A stretch of DNA of 64,000 nt from Fictibacillus solisalsi (GTDB taxonomy: Bacteria; Bacillota; Bacilli; Bacillales; Fictibacillaceae): positions 1 to 64,000 of the forward strand of contig NZ_FNHW01000002.1 of assembly GCF_900103485.1 (NCBI RefSeq). Reading direction: 5' to 3'. The translations under genes and the position numbers were made by a program. The notes under the pieces were generated by a model, which was not told where the DNA came from, made no database searches, and saw only the letters and a program-made list of their open reading frames with translations. Below are positions 11,164-19,337 of the stretch, piece by piece; the first letter of the stretch is position 1; each line of letters begins with the position of its first letter.

Positions 11164-11194
11164 AAAGGCCGGCAATTTGTCGGCCTTTTTTGCT
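11164..11194 (+). terminator. Terminator after DUF3905 gene
   Basis: AAAGGCCGGC and GTCGGCCTTT form a stem with one wobble pair, followed by a T-run. Confidence 0.8.
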
Positions 11195-11288
11195 TTAACG
11201 TAAAAAAACCCGCCCTTTGTTGCTCATGGGCCTTGATGTTTGGTATCATCTATATATTGTGAAACGTACTGTTTTGGAGGTGGCAAGC

Positions 11289-11576
11289 TTGTCTCAAATT
11301 TCAAAAGATGAGGTAAAACACGTAGCGAACCTGGCTCGTCTTTCACTGAGTGAAGAAGAAGTGGACATGTTCACGGAGCAGCTGGATGCGATTATCGGTT
11401 TTGCCGAGCAATTGAATGAACTGGATACAGAAAATATCGAACCAACAACCCATGTGCTGGAGCTGAAAAATGTACTGCGCGACGATCAGGCAAGAGAATC
11501 CGTACCACGCGAAGAAGCATTAAAGAATGCTCCTGACGAGCGCGATGGGCAGTTTAAAGTACCGAAGACGTTTTAG
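11289..11576 (+). CDS. gatC: Asp/Glu-tRNA amidotransferase subunit C
   Basis: A 95-residue small subunit of GatCAB, which converts Glu-tRNA(Gln) (and where needed Asp-tRNA(Asn)) to the amide form. The sequence ([21 protein letters not shown] ... [16 protein letters not shown]) is typical GatC, a belt that wraps GatA and GatB. I use TTG 11289, preceded by GGAGGTGG at 11276-11283; the family length agrees. It is 15 bases before gatA and heads the gatC-gatA-gatB operon. A possible promoter is TTGCTC-N18-TATCAT upstream. Confidence 0.95.
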   Translation: MSQISKDEVKHVANLARLSLSEEEVDMFTEQLDAIIGFAEQLNELDTENIEPTTHVLELKNVLRDDQARESVPREEALKNAPDERDGQFKVPKTF

Positions 11577-11591
11577 AGTAGGAGGCAGCAC

Positions 11592-13049
11592 ATGTCATTA
11601 TTAGAGAAGAAAGTCTCAGAACTGCACGACCTGTTACATAAGAAAGAAATCAATGTGACGGACCTGGTTGATGCATCGTATGACCGAATTTCACAGGTGG
11701 AAGGCAAAGTCCAGGCGTTCTTGAGCCTGAACGAGGAACACGCACGCCGTATGGCGAAAGAGCTGGACGATGTGCTTGCAGGGTACCCCGGAGAGCGGAT
11801 CCTGGCAGGACTTCCGATTGCCTTGAAAGATAACATCTCCACAAAAGGGCTCCGCACCACAAGCGGGAGTAAGATCCTCGATAACTTCAATCCTATTTAT
11901 GATGCAACGGTCGCTAACCGTCTGTATGAAGCAGGAGCGATTACGATTGGAAAATTGAACATGGATGAGTTTGCGATGGGGTCTTCCAACGAGAATTCAG
12001 GATTTCATGTGACCAAAAACCCTTGGAACACAGAGTATGTCCCTGGAGGATCCAGCGGTGGCTCAGCGGCATCCGTAGCAGCGAGCGAAGTGCTGTTTTC
12101 TTTAGGATCAGATACCGGAGGATCCATTCGCCAGCCTGCAGCGTACTGTGGTGTGGTTGGCCTGAAGCCCACATACGGTCTTGTTTCCCGTTTTGGGTTG
12201 ATCGCGTTCGCGTCTTCTCTTGACCAGATCGGACCGATTACTCACACAGTCGAAGATAACGCATATCTTTTACAGGCAATTGCCGGCCATGACCCGATGG
12301 ATTCCACTTCTGCGAACGTTGAAATTCCTGATTATCTATCTTCCTTGACCGGAGACATCAAAGGATTGCGCATTGCCGTGCCGAAGGAATATTTGGCAGA
12401 AGGCGTGGACCCTGAGGTAAAAGAAAAAGTGCTTGAAGCCTTGAATGTGCTTGAGGCACAGGGTGCATCATGGGAGGAAGTGTCTCTTCCGCATTCCAAG
12501 TATGCGTTGGCCACGTACTATCTGTTGTCTTCATCTGAAGCTTCAGCCAACCTTTCCCGTTTTGACGGTGTTCGTTACGGCGTTCGCTCAGACAATGCGG
12601 AGAACCTTCTTCAGCTTTATAAAAACTCCAGAAGCGAAGGCTTTGGCGATGAAGTGAAACGCCGTATCATGCTCGGAACATTCGCGCTCAGCTCGGGTTA
12701 CTATGATGCGTACTATAAAAAGGCGCAAAAAGTCCGCACGCTGATCAAGAATGATTTTGAACAAGTGTTTAATGACTTTGATGTGATTATTGGGCCGACA
12801 ACACCGACGACTGCTTTTAAAATCGGTGAAAAGACGAATGATCCGTTAACCATGTATGCCAACGATATTCTAACCATTCCTGTTAACCTTGCGGGTGTGC
12901 CAGCCATTTCCGTTCCGTGCGGCTTCTCCAACGGACTGCCGGTCGGATTGCAGATCATCGGAAAACACTTTGACGAACGCACGATTTACCGTGTTGCTTC
13001 GGTCTTTGAACAGGCAACGGAACACCATAAAGCGAAACCGCAATTGTAG
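11592..13049 (+). CDS. gatA: Asp/Glu-tRNA amidotransferase subunit A
   Basis: The 485-residue amidase subunit that releases ammonia from glutamine or asparagine for GatB. It belongs to the amidase-signature family: the glycine/serine-rich signature ([17 protein letters not shown], near residue 155) holds the cis-serine and the nucleophilic serine lies in [11 protein letters not shown]; the catalytic lysine is in ALKDNIS near residue 79. Length is standard. It has a GGAGG site before ATG 11592 and is followed 11 bases later by gatB, consistent with coupled expression of the complex. Confidence 0.96.
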   Translation: MSLLEKKVSELHDLLHKKEINVTDLVDASYDRISQVEGKVQAFLSLNEEHARRMAKELDDVLAGYPGERILAGLPIALKDNISTKGLRTTSGSKILDNFNPIYDATVANRLYEAGAITIGKLNMDEFAMGSSNENSGFHVTKNPWNTEYVPGGSSGGSAASVAASEVLFSLGSDTGGSIRQPAAYCGVVGLKPTYGLVSRFGLIAFASSLDQIGPITHTVEDNAYLLQAIAGHDPMDSTSANVEIPDYLSSLTGDIKGLRIAVPKEYLAEGVDPEVKEKVLEALNVLEAQGASWEEVSLPHSKYALATYYLLSSSEASANLSRFDGVRYGVRSDNAENLLQLYKNSRSEGFGDEVKRRIMLGTFALSSGYYDAYYKKAQKVRTLIKNDFEQVFNDFDVIIGPTTPTTAFKIGEKTNDPLTMYANDILTIPVNLAGVPAISVPCGFSNGLPVGLQIIGKHFDERTIYRVASVFEQATEHHKAKPQL

Positions 13050-13060
13050 GAGGTGCAGGG

Positions 13061-14494
13061 ATGAGCAATTTTGAAACGATCATTGGATTAGAAGTCCATG
13101 TTGAACTGAAAACCAATTCTAAAATATTCTGCGGCTGTTCCACCGACTTTGGAGCACCGCCCAATAGCCATACATGTCCGATCTGTCTTGGACACCCGGG
13201 GGTTTTGCCGGTATTGAACAAGCAGGCCGTGGAATTTTCCATGCGTGCGGCGATGGCGTTAAACTGTGAAATTAACCGTGAGCAATATTTCGACCGTAAA
13301 AACTACTTTTACCCGGATAACCCGAAAGCTTATCAGATTTCACAGCTGGACAAGCCGATCGGTGAGCACGGCTGGATCGAAATCGATGTAAACGGCGAAA
13401 AGAAAAAAATCGGCATTACACGTCTTCATCTGGAAGAGGATGCAGGGAAATTGACGCATGCAGCTGACGGATCGTCTCTTGTGGACTTGAACCGACAGGG
13501 TACACCGCTTATGGAGATTGTTTCCGAGCCGGATATCCGCACACCGGAAGAAGCGTATGCCTATTTGGAAAAATTGAAAGCGATCATTCAATACACCGGT
13601 GTATCCGACTGTAAGATGGAAGAAGGATCATTGCGCTGTGATGCCAATATTTCCATCCGTCCTGTCGGCCAGAAGGAATTTGGTACAAAAACCGAGCTGA
13701 AGAACCTTAACTCATTTGCTTTTGTCCAAAAAGGACTCGAATACGAGGAAAAGCGCCAGGAAGAGGAAATCTTGAATGGCGGCGAAATTCTTCAGGAAAC
13801 ACGCCGTTTTGATGAGAAATCCAACAAAACAATCCTTATGCGTGTAAAAGAAGGATCTGACGACTACCGTTACTTCCCGGATCCAGACCTTGTGCAGCTC
13901 AGTGTGTCCGAAGAGTGGATTGAGCGTGTGCGCGCTGAAATTCCAGAGCTTCCGGATGCACGGAAGGAACGCTATGTTTCTGAATTTGGATTGCCGGCTT
14001 ATGATGCAGGTGTGCTGACCGCATCCATCAAGATGGCGGATTTCTTTGAAAAAGGTATTCAGGAAAAAGCCGATCCGAAAATGCTTTCTAACTGGCTGAT
14101 GGGTGAAGTGAGCGCCTACTTGAACAACGCTTCACGAGAAATCGATGAAACTCCATTAACGCCAGGTAACTTGGCGAAAATGATCAAGCTCATTGAAGAC
14201 GGCACGATCTCTTCCAAGATCGCGAAGAAAGTCTTCAAGGAAATGATTGAAAACGGCGGCGATCCGCAAACGATCGTCAAAGAAAAGGGCCTTGTCCAGA
14301 TTTCGGACGAAGGCGCAATTCGCGAGTTTGTAGTGGCTGTTCTTGACCGCAACCCGCAGTCCATTGAGGATTTCAAGAACGGAAAAGACAAAGCCATCGG
14401 ATTCCTCGTTGGCCAGGTCATGAAAGAGACCAAAGGTAAGGCAAATCCTCCGTTGGTAAACAAATTGATCGCTGAAGAACTGAAAAATCGTTAA
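13061..14494 (+). CDS. gatB: Asp/Glu-tRNA amidotransferase subunit B
   Basis: A 477-residue kinase/transamidase subunit that activates the misacylated tRNA side chain with ATP and binds the tRNA. It opens with [15 protein letters not shown] and carries the zinc cysteines (CGCS... CPICLGHPG), the [14 protein letters not shown] segment, [13 protein letters not shown], and a C-terminal YqeY-like tail ([17 protein letters not shown]). AGGAGG lies before ATG 13061. It ends the gatCAB operon; a strong terminator follows. The backbone order breaks off here relative to B. subtilis. Confidence 0.96.
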   Translation: MSNFETIIGLEVHVELKTNSKIFCGCSTDFGAPPNSHTCPICLGHPGVLPVLNKQAVEFSMRAAMALNCEINREQYFDRKNYFYPDNPKAYQISQLDKPIGEHGWIEIDVNGEKKKIGITRLHLEEDAGKLTHAADGSSLVDLNRQGTPLMEIVSEPDIRTPEEAYAYLEKLKAIIQYTGVSDCKMEEGSLRCDANISIRPVGQKEFGTKTELKNLNSFAFVQKGLEYEEKRQEEEILNGGEILQETRRFDEKSNKTILMRVKEGSDDYRYFPDPDLVQLSVSEEWIERVRAEIPELPDARKERYVSEFGLPAYDAGVLTASIKMADFFEKGIQEKADPKMLSNWLMGEVSAYLNNASREIDETPLTPGNLAKMIKLIEDGTISSKIAKKVFKEMIENGGDPQTIVKEKGLVQISDEGAIREFVVAVLDRNPQSIEDFKNGKDKAIGFLVGQVMKETKGKANPPLVNKLIAEELKNR

Positions 14495-14501
14495 TTAGTG
14501 G

Positions 14502-14532
14502 GCTGCCGGATGTGTTTCCGGCAGCTTTTTTA
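14502..14532 (+). terminator. Terminator after gatB
   Basis: GCTGCCGGA and TCCGGCAGC pair perfectly around a short loop, followed by TTTTTT. Confidence 0.9.
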
Positions 14533-14720
14533 GTGGGGTGGAGGCTTGCGATGGAATTCAACCATAATTGCACCAAAATCAAATGGATTGCCTCTCTGCC
14601 TCATATGGTAGAGGGCGTTTTTTGTAGCCACAAAAAACGTCGAAACTTGCGTACGATTGCTTGTCCGGAAGTCCCTGGAAAAATGGTATGATTTAGGTAA
14701 CAGAATAGGGGGTGGGGGCA

Positions 14721-15269
14721 TTGAGAAAAGCAGGGGCAGTTGCAGCGGCATTGCTTGTAACCGTGTTAACTTCATGTCAGGGTTCCATGCTGGCGGATGG
14801 CGAACTTAAGCTGGACACGCATTCGAAAGGTCATTATCCACGGTCATACAAACCGGTTTCCATTGATAAAAGCGAGGATGTTCTACCATTTGAACCACAC
14901 CTTCCACAATACATTCCGTACAAATACAAAGAGCCCAAAGTGGTGATCACCGACTGGGGAAAAAAAGAAAAACTTCAGCTGGAGATGCAGTACATAAGGA
15001 AAGACGAAAATACACAAAAAGGCTTTATAGCGATTAAAATTTTCAATCATAAAAATTTAGTGAGTGATTTGATCAAGCAGAAAAAATATGAAGAAACGCT
15101 AAAGCTGGCTGATGGGAAAAAAGCCTACTTTGCCTACTTTGGAAACTATGCCGAACTGTTTTGGGTTCGGGATGGGGAGGAGTATGATCTTCGGCACATG
15201 TTTGCCTCAGAGTACACCCAAAAGCAGTTAAAAAAAGAGCTTCTCGGAATTGCTAATTCGATCGAGTAG
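14721..15269 (+). CDS. Putative lipoprotein, unknown function
   Basis: A 182-residue exported protein. It begins with a basic residue pair and a hydrophobic stretch ending at LTSC, a fair lipobox, so it is likely membrane-anchored. The mature part is lysine- and tyrosine-rich (HLPQYIPYKYKEPKVVI), which resembles the opening of DUF4367-like lipoproteins, but I cannot assign a family. TTG 14721 is chosen for the GGGGGTGGGGG just upstream; the frame is also open to a GTG at 14712. It ends 16 bases before the next gene and is probably co-transcribed with it. Confidence 0.6.
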   Translation: MRKAGAVAAALLVTVLTSCQGSMLADGELKLDTHSKGHYPRSYKPVSIDKSEDVLPFEPHLPQYIPYKYKEPKVVITDWGKKEKLQLEMQYIRKDENTQKGFIAIKIFNHKNLVSDLIKQKKYEETLKLADGKKAYFAYFGNYAELFWVRDGEEYDLRHMFASEYTQKQLKKELLGIANSIE

Positions 15270-15285
15270 AAGGGGACAGCGGCTT

Positions 15286-15762
15286 ATGAAAATGCTAAAA
15301 TGTGTTTCAGTCATGTTTGCCTTGCTCCTGGCAGGCCAATTTTTTTCTAAAAGTCTTGTTTCAGCCAGTTGGGCCTATCCTTTTGTGGTCTGGGATCATT
15401 ACACCTATTCCATTAGTGAGGAATATGTGGATCAAGTGGGAAAAGAGATCGGTGAGGTGACAAAGCATTCCGACCAGGAAGGAGAATACACCGGTAACTT
15501 CTCCAATCAATATAAAAAAGGAACAAAGTATTTCGAGATCAAAGGCGTTAGCACCGACAAGGCGATTGCCGTTGAGGAGCCTGGTGGAAAATATATAAAA
15601 GCCATCCGGGAACATAAATATCAAGAAGCCGGCATGGTGGCCAACTTTATGAGGGAAGCCGAGGCCAATCCATGGATTAGTTTTTTTGTATTGATAGGAG
15701 CAGCCGCTGTCCTGATCGTTTCATGGAGATCATTGAAAAGCAAATTTCATATAGAAGACTGA
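15286..15762 (+). CDS. Small exported protein with C-terminal membrane helix, unknown
   Basis: A 158-residue protein I do not recognise. It has a signal peptide-like N-terminus (MLKCVSVMFALLLAGQFF..., likely cut near VSASWA), an extracellular middle of about 100 polar residues, and one membrane helix near residues 129-147 (WISFFVLIGAAAVLIVSW) followed by a basic, cytoplasmic tail. This is the layout of a type I membrane protein. AAGGGGA precedes ATG 15286. It is 16 bases downstream of the lipoprotein gene, so the two may form a cell-surface pair. Confidence 0.6.
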   Translation: MKMLKCVSVMFALLLAGQFFSKSLVSASWAYPFVVWDHYTYSISEEYVDQVGKEIGEVTKHSDQEGEYTGNFSNQYKKGTKYFEIKGVSTDKAIAVEEPGGKYIKAIREHKYQEAGMVANFMREAEANPWISFFVLIGAAAVLIVSWRSLKSKFHIED

Positions 15763-15764
15763 AA

Positions 15765-15796
15765 ATAAGGCTGGCTCTCCTGGAGCCGGTCTTTTA
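15765..15796 (+). terminator. Probable terminator
   Basis: AGGCTGGCTC pairs with GAGCCGGTCT, using G-U wobbles, and is followed by TTTT. Confidence 0.55.
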
Positions 15797-15857
15797 ACGT
15801 GATGAACTGATACAATGAGATGGATACTTTAGAACATGTTTGAAGGAGCCGTAACAT

Positions 15858-16475
15858 ATGAACAGTGAGGTTGTAAGAATATTCGATGATCAGATGAAGT
15901 GTATAGGCCAGAAAACAAGAGAACAAGTACATAGAGACGGAGTCTGGCATGAAACGTTTCATTGCTGGTTTACTTTGTTGGAAGGATCAGAGCATTATAT
16001 ACTGCTACAAAAACGGGCAGAAGTGAAAAAGGATTATCCGGGTCTGTTGGACATTACATCGGCCGGACACTTAATGGCCGATGAAAGGGTTCACGATGGG
16101 ACAAGGGAGATTGAGGAGGAACTGGGCGTTTCCATCCCCTTTGAAGAGCTCATTCCACTTGGAATCATTAAAGGGGAAATTAAACAGGATAACATGTGGG
16201 ACCGTGAATATTGCCATGTTTATATGTACAATTGCGACCAGATGCCGGCCTTTATTCTTCAAAAGGAAGAGGTAGATGCCATTTATAAAATCAGATTGCA
16301 GGATGGAGTGGATCTGTTTACTGACAATAAAGCGAAAATTGAGGCTGTTGAGGTTTATCCGGGTCAACAGAAAAAGCGGGTGGACAAAACGGATTTTGTA
16401 GATCAAGTTGATTATTATACTGACGTATTTGAGCGGATACAGGATGAGGTAGAGAAGGAACAAAACAAGGACTAA
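15858..16475 (+). CDS. NUDIX hydrolase
   Basis: A 205-residue protein of the Nudix fold, enzymes that cleave nucleoside diphosphates linked to another group. The Nudix box reads GHLMADE...TREIEEELGV, but the stretch between the first glutamate and the REIxEE helix is one residue shorter than the textbook GX5EX7REUXEEXGU pattern. The surroundings (LLQKRAEVKKDYPGLLDITSAGH) resemble the isopentenyl-diphosphate-isomerase-like Nudix group. The substrate cannot be read from sequence. It is a single gene with GAAGGAG before ATG 15858, convergent with the gerPC-like gene. Confidence 0.85.
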   Translation: MNSEVVRIFDDQMKCIGQKTREQVHRDGVWHETFHCWFTLLEGSEHYILLQKRAEVKKDYPGLLDITSAGHLMADERVHDGTREIEEELGVSIPFEELIPLGIIKGEIKQDNMWDREYCHVYMYNCDQMPAFILQKEEVDAIYKIRLQDGVDLFTDNKAKIEAVEVYPGQQKKRVDKTDFVDQVDYYTDVFERIQDEVEKEQNKD

Positions 16476-16497
16476 ATAGCCCCCAAGGCTATTCAGT
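16472..16497. terminator. Hairpin between convergent genes
   Basis: ACTAAATAGCC pairs with GGCTATTCAGT with one mismatch. The T-run is weak on both sides, so it is a possible but not certain bidirectional terminator. Confidence 0.4.
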
Positions 16498-16501
16498 CCC
16501 T

Positions 16502-16897
16502 TTATGTGGAAGGGCGGCCCTTGATTGAATAGCTTGGTCCGTCCTTTTTTTGCTGGATTTTATCCTTTTTAGCGGCCATTTTTTGCATGGCATCATGGGC
16601 AGTTTTGGACTCGCCGTTATCTGGCTGCAGGCTCATTCCCTGTCCGTAGTTGGCACCGATGTTCAATTTGCCGCTCAAATCCTTGATGCCAAGGTTGGCG
16701 AAGTTATTCGTCAGATCGTATTTATCAATTCTCAGGGTTTCGATGTTGATATGTTCAATGACAACAGGCGGCGTGCTATCGTTGTCTTTTTTAAATTCCG
16801 AAAGCTCGGCCTGCAGCTGCTTGAGGTGCAGGTGAATTTCCTCCATGTTTTTATCATGATTTGTAATGGCGTTGAGTATGGTTTTAAAAAAAGGCAT
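16502..16897 (-). CDS. GerPC-like spore germination protein
   Basis: A 131-residue protein. Residues 1-40 look like an amphipathic coiled coil (NMEEIHLHLKQLQAELSEF); then comes VVIEHINIETLRIDKYDLTN followed by NNFANLGIKDLSGKLNIGANYG, a block that resembles the conserved core of GerPC. GerP proteins sit in the inner spore coat and are needed for small germinants to pass through it. It is shorter than the roughly 200 residues of GerPC, so it may be a cut-down paralogue. Three GerPA/PF-like genes and a small heat-shock gene lie immediately beside it. Assignment rests on the motif and context. Confidence 0.6.
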   Translation of the reverse strand: MPFFKTILNAITNHDKNMEEIHLHLKQLQAELSEFKKDNDSTPPVVIEHINIETLRIDKYDLTNNFANLGIKDLSGKLNIGANYGQGMSLQPDNGESKTAHDAMQKMAAKKDKIQQKKDGPSYSIKGRPST

Positions 16898-17012
16898 AGG
16901 CTACCCCGCGCTTCCGTTAGCATTGATGATCGGCTTGTACTTTAGTCTATGAATAAATAAGGATAACATGTCTGTTTTCTCCATTATCCAAAAAGAGAAA
17001 GGAAGGATACGA

Positions 17013-17243
17013 ATGAAATTTTCCTCTTCTAAGGTGAATCTTGGGTTTCTCGATCTGAACAAAATGGGCAACAATTGCTTGCTTTCGTTTGGCCAGACGG
17101 TTCGAAGCCGGGTCTATAATACGACGAAAAAGAATTCGGCTTTTGGCGAGAGCAATGGCGATTTTTCTCTGCATACAGGTGAGACATACAGAACCAACGA
17201 TAATGATGTAATGGATAGTGACACGGAAAACAATCGTCTCTAG
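17013..17243 (+). CDS. GerPA/GerPF-like spore protein (paralogue 1)
   Basis: A 76-residue protein. It shares with the two paralogues downstream a pattern of a short hydrophobic N-terminus, a KKN-xx-FG-xx-xGD block, and a final (D/N)xDVxDS motif, the pattern of the small GerPA/GerPF spore germination family. ATG 17013 has GGAAGGA upstream; the longer in-frame start at 16968 lacks a site. Its stop codon overlaps the stop of the convergent Hsp20 gene by two bases. Probably a spore coat component; no enzymatic motif. Confidence 0.6.
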   Translation: MKFSSSKVNLGFLDLNKMGNNCLLSFGQTVRSRVYNTTKKNSAFGESNGDFSLHTGETYRTNDNDVMDSDTENNRL

Positions 17244-17734
17244 TCAATCCGGATATTTCGTTCAGGGGCCAGATTGCGCATAATCCTCACTTCCAGTATA
17301 CCATTGAAAAAACGGGCGGCCGTGCGGGTCTCATTAATCAGCTCGGGAAGCTGAATGGTCCGCTCAAAATGACCGGTGGGCCGTTCCGCTTTAACCATTG
17401 TAGCATCCTTGTAGGGAGAGTGAAGCACTCCTTTGATCGTCAGGCTGTTGGCCGACATGGAGAGGTTCACATCTTCCTTCCGGATGCCGGGAAGATCAAC
17501 CACAACCATCCATTCCCGGTTGTTCGTATAAATGTCGACCTTAGGAAATTCCGCCTGAGAGGACGGTGCACTCTGGTTGGGCTGGTAATGGTTATACCGG
17601 TGCCGTGCATCCTGCTGGTTATTGACCTGGCCAATTTGGCCGCCCGGCGGGCCATCAAAAATACTGTTCCAAAAGTCGTTTCCCTGTACCTTCTGAGCGA
17701 GCTCCAGCCACTGTTTCAGTTTATCGACGTCCAT
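17240..17734 (-). CDS. Small heat-shock protein (Hsp20/alpha-crystallin family)
   Basis: A 164-residue ATP-independent chaperone-type protein. The alpha-crystallin domain spans about residues 65-164 (FPKVDIYTNNREWMVVVDLPGIRKEDVNLSM ... GHFERTIQLP ... FFNGILEVRI). The N-terminal part is Gln/Asn-rich (IGQVNNQQDARHRYNHYQPNQ), as in spore coat Hsp20 proteins such as CotM/CotP of B. subtilis. Here too, GerP-like neighbours on both sides suggest a spore role. GGAGGTGG stands just before ATG. Whether it still acts as a chaperone is unknown; the C-terminal IxI-type motif appears as IRID. Confidence 0.85.
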   Translation of the reverse strand: MDVDKLKQWLELAQKVQGNDFWNSIFDGPPGGQIGQVNNQQDARHRYNHYQPNQSAPSSQAEFPKVDIYTNNREWMVVVDLPGIRKEDVNLSMSANSLTIKGVLHSPYKDATMVKAERPTGHFERTIQLPELINETRTAARFFNGILEVRIMRNLAPERNIRID

Positions 17735-17812
17735 TCGTTGCCACCTCCAGATTCAAGCAAACATATTTACAGGGAACAAACATATATTTAGGGGAAAAGG
17801 AGGGAGAAATTA

Positions 17813-18076
17813 GTGGGTTCACCTTCTATTGTTATAAATATTTTTCTTTTTAAAATTAATTCCTTTGAAAATGCGTCGGCTGTGAATATTGGAGAGAATT
17901 ACTTGTCTGACTGGCACAATTCAGATAAAAAAAATCAGGGGTTCGGCCAGAGCTTTGGAGATGATGCCAGGTTTATCGGCAATGACAATTCGGTGGATGA
18001 CCGGGATGCCGTCGATTCCCCGGTTACACAATCATCCTACGGACGGGAGATTCCATCGCTGATTGAGAAGGTCTGA
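17813..18076 (+). CDS. GerPA/GerPF-like spore protein (paralogue 2)
   Basis: An 87-residue protein starting at GTG 17813 behind GGAGGG. Features shared with its neighbours: hydrophobic start (IVINIFLFKINSFENASAVNIG), KKNQGFGQSFGD, and DDRDAVDS. It is divergent from the Hsp20 gene and 20 bases upstream of paralogue 3, so paralogues 2 and 3 probably form one transcript. The C-terminal tail (YGREIPSLIEKV) is longer than in the others. Confidence 0.6.
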   Translation: MGSPSIVINIFLFKINSFENASAVNIGENYLSDWHNSDKKNQGFGQSFGDDARFIGNDNSVDDRDAVDSPVTQSSYGREIPSLIEKV

Positions 18077-18096
18077 CAAAAAAGCAGGAGGTTCAC

Positions 18097-18333
18097 ATGG
18101 TGCTGTTTTCACCCATGGTCGTCAACATGCTTGGGTTTAAAGTCAATACAATGGACCGTTCGGCCACTCTTGGCTTTGGGCCGGTCCAGCAGCTGGACCT
18201 GTTCAGCTCGAACAAAATCAATCAGGGATTCGGGGAGGATAACGGTGACCTTACCGTCGTTAACCTGCCGATTATCTGGGTGGCTGATCAGGATGTCATC
18301 GATTCAAACTCTGTTAAGAATAGTGTGCTGTAG
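18097..18333 (+). CDS. GerPA/GerPF-like spore protein (paralogue 3)
   Basis: A 78-residue protein with AGGAGG before ATG 18097. It shows the same order of elements: hydrophobic beta-like start (VVNMLGFKVNTMDRSATLGFG), KINQGFGEDNGD, then VADQDVIDSN near the end. The three paralogues differ enough from each other to be old duplications. A good terminator follows. Likely a spore coat/germination protein by family resemblance. Confidence 0.6.
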   Translation: MVLFSPMVVNMLGFKVNTMDRSATLGFGPVQQLDLFSSNKINQGFGEDNGDLTVVNLPIIWVADQDVIDSNSVKNSVL

Positions 18334-18336
18334 CAT

Positions 18337-18364
18337 AAGAGCCGTCCTTGAACGGCTCTTTTTT
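18337..18364 (+). terminator. Terminator after the GerP-like genes
   Basis: AAGAGCCGT pairs with ACGGCTCTT around a short loop, followed by TTTTTT. Confidence 0.85.
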
Positions 18365-18435
18365 CATTCAGTGGCCGGAAGGAATTTGATAGGAGGGAGA
18401 GAAGGTTTCATCAGAAAATGATGGGGAGGCAGAAC

Positions 18436-19206
18436 ATGGATCCTTTTAAAAAATGCAGCAGGGACGATGTAAAAGAGTTAATGGAGGAATACATACAAAC
18501 CTTAAGCTCGCCAATTGATTCCTTTTTAGAAAATCATATTTTGAAATCGGAGTTCAATCAGATGTACAACGGTTCAACCATAATCGGGTATTTTGCCATC
18601 CATGACGAGGAAAAGATGACCCAGTTTTATATCCGTCAATCGTATCTTCATCTGGCTCAGGATAGGTTTAAACAGGTGCTGGAGTGCTATTCGGTCCGAT
18701 CCTTATTTGTACCAACATCTGACGAACTCTTTTTGAGCTTGGCAGCGGATCAGGATTATAAGATCGAAAAACAAGCCTATTTCTTTCAGGACAGTAAACA
18801 ACAGGGAGTGCCGGAAAGTCTCTATCCCGGCGGGGAGTTCCGGCTGGCAAGATCAGAAGATATTCCTGAAATCATAGCGGTTTCCGGCGATTTTTTTCAG
18901 CAGGTCGAAGAATTAGTAGAAAAAGAAGAATTGTTTACTTTCATGAAGGAAGATACTCTGCTGGGAATCGGAGTCTGGGAACACAGCAAGCTCCTCACGG
19001 GGTATGCAAGCATCGGTATGTTCACCAAAGAGGGGTACCGTCAGCAGGGAGTCGGTCAAACCATCATCCATCATTTGAAACAATGGTGTTACGAGCATAA
19101 TATGATCCCCATTTGCGGCTGCTGGTACTACAATACCAACTCCAAAAAGACGCTGGAACGGGCGGGTATGGTGACAAAAACAAGATTATTAAACTTTGTC
19201 AGATGA
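18436..19206 (+). CDS. GNAT family N-acetyltransferase (two-lobed)
   Basis: A 256-residue protein. The C-terminal half (about 135-256) is a GNAT domain: FRLARSEDIPEI, then the acetyl-CoA loop GYRQQGVGQTI and WYYNTNSKKTLERAGMV. The N-terminal half is a second, degenerate lobe containing no CoA loop, as in paired GNAT proteins. The substrate is unknown. GGGGAGG is before ATG 18436; an ATG six codons earlier is less well placed. It is a single gene between the spore cluster and an SDR gene. Confidence 0.8.
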   Translation: MDPFKKCSRDDVKELMEEYIQTLSSPIDSFLENHILKSEFNQMYNGSTIIGYFAIHDEEKMTQFYIRQSYLHLAQDRFKQVLECYSVRSLFVPTSDELFLSLAADQDYKIEKQAYFFQDSKQQGVPESLYPGGEFRLARSEDIPEIIAVSGDFFQQVEELVEKEELFTFMKEDTLLGIGVWEHSKLLTGYASIGMFTKEGYRQQGVGQTIIHHLKQWCYEHNMIPICGCWYYNTNSKKTLERAGMVTKTRLLNFVR

Positions 19207-19337
19207 CAGGGGAATGTGCCGAAACTAAAAAATAATGGAAGAAAAAACAAGCGAAGAGAACGAACTGTGGTTTATCTCCCCGCAGGATGTGGAAAAGTAC
19301 ATTGTTAAATTTTCCAATCAGACAGGGAGGCTTCAGT

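Noticed and set aside
14551-14694. Plus-strand frame of 47 codons after gatB, starting ATG with GGAGG upstream
   Set aside because: It runs through a hairpin with a T-run (CCTCT...AGAGG then GTTTTTTG) and into the promoter of the lipoprotein gene, and the protein (three Cys, very basic) matches nothing I know. Possible but not supported.
16502-18333. Reading the three small GerP-like frames as random ORFs
   Set aside because: All three have good ribosome sites and share an ordered set of motifs, so I kept them as genes.
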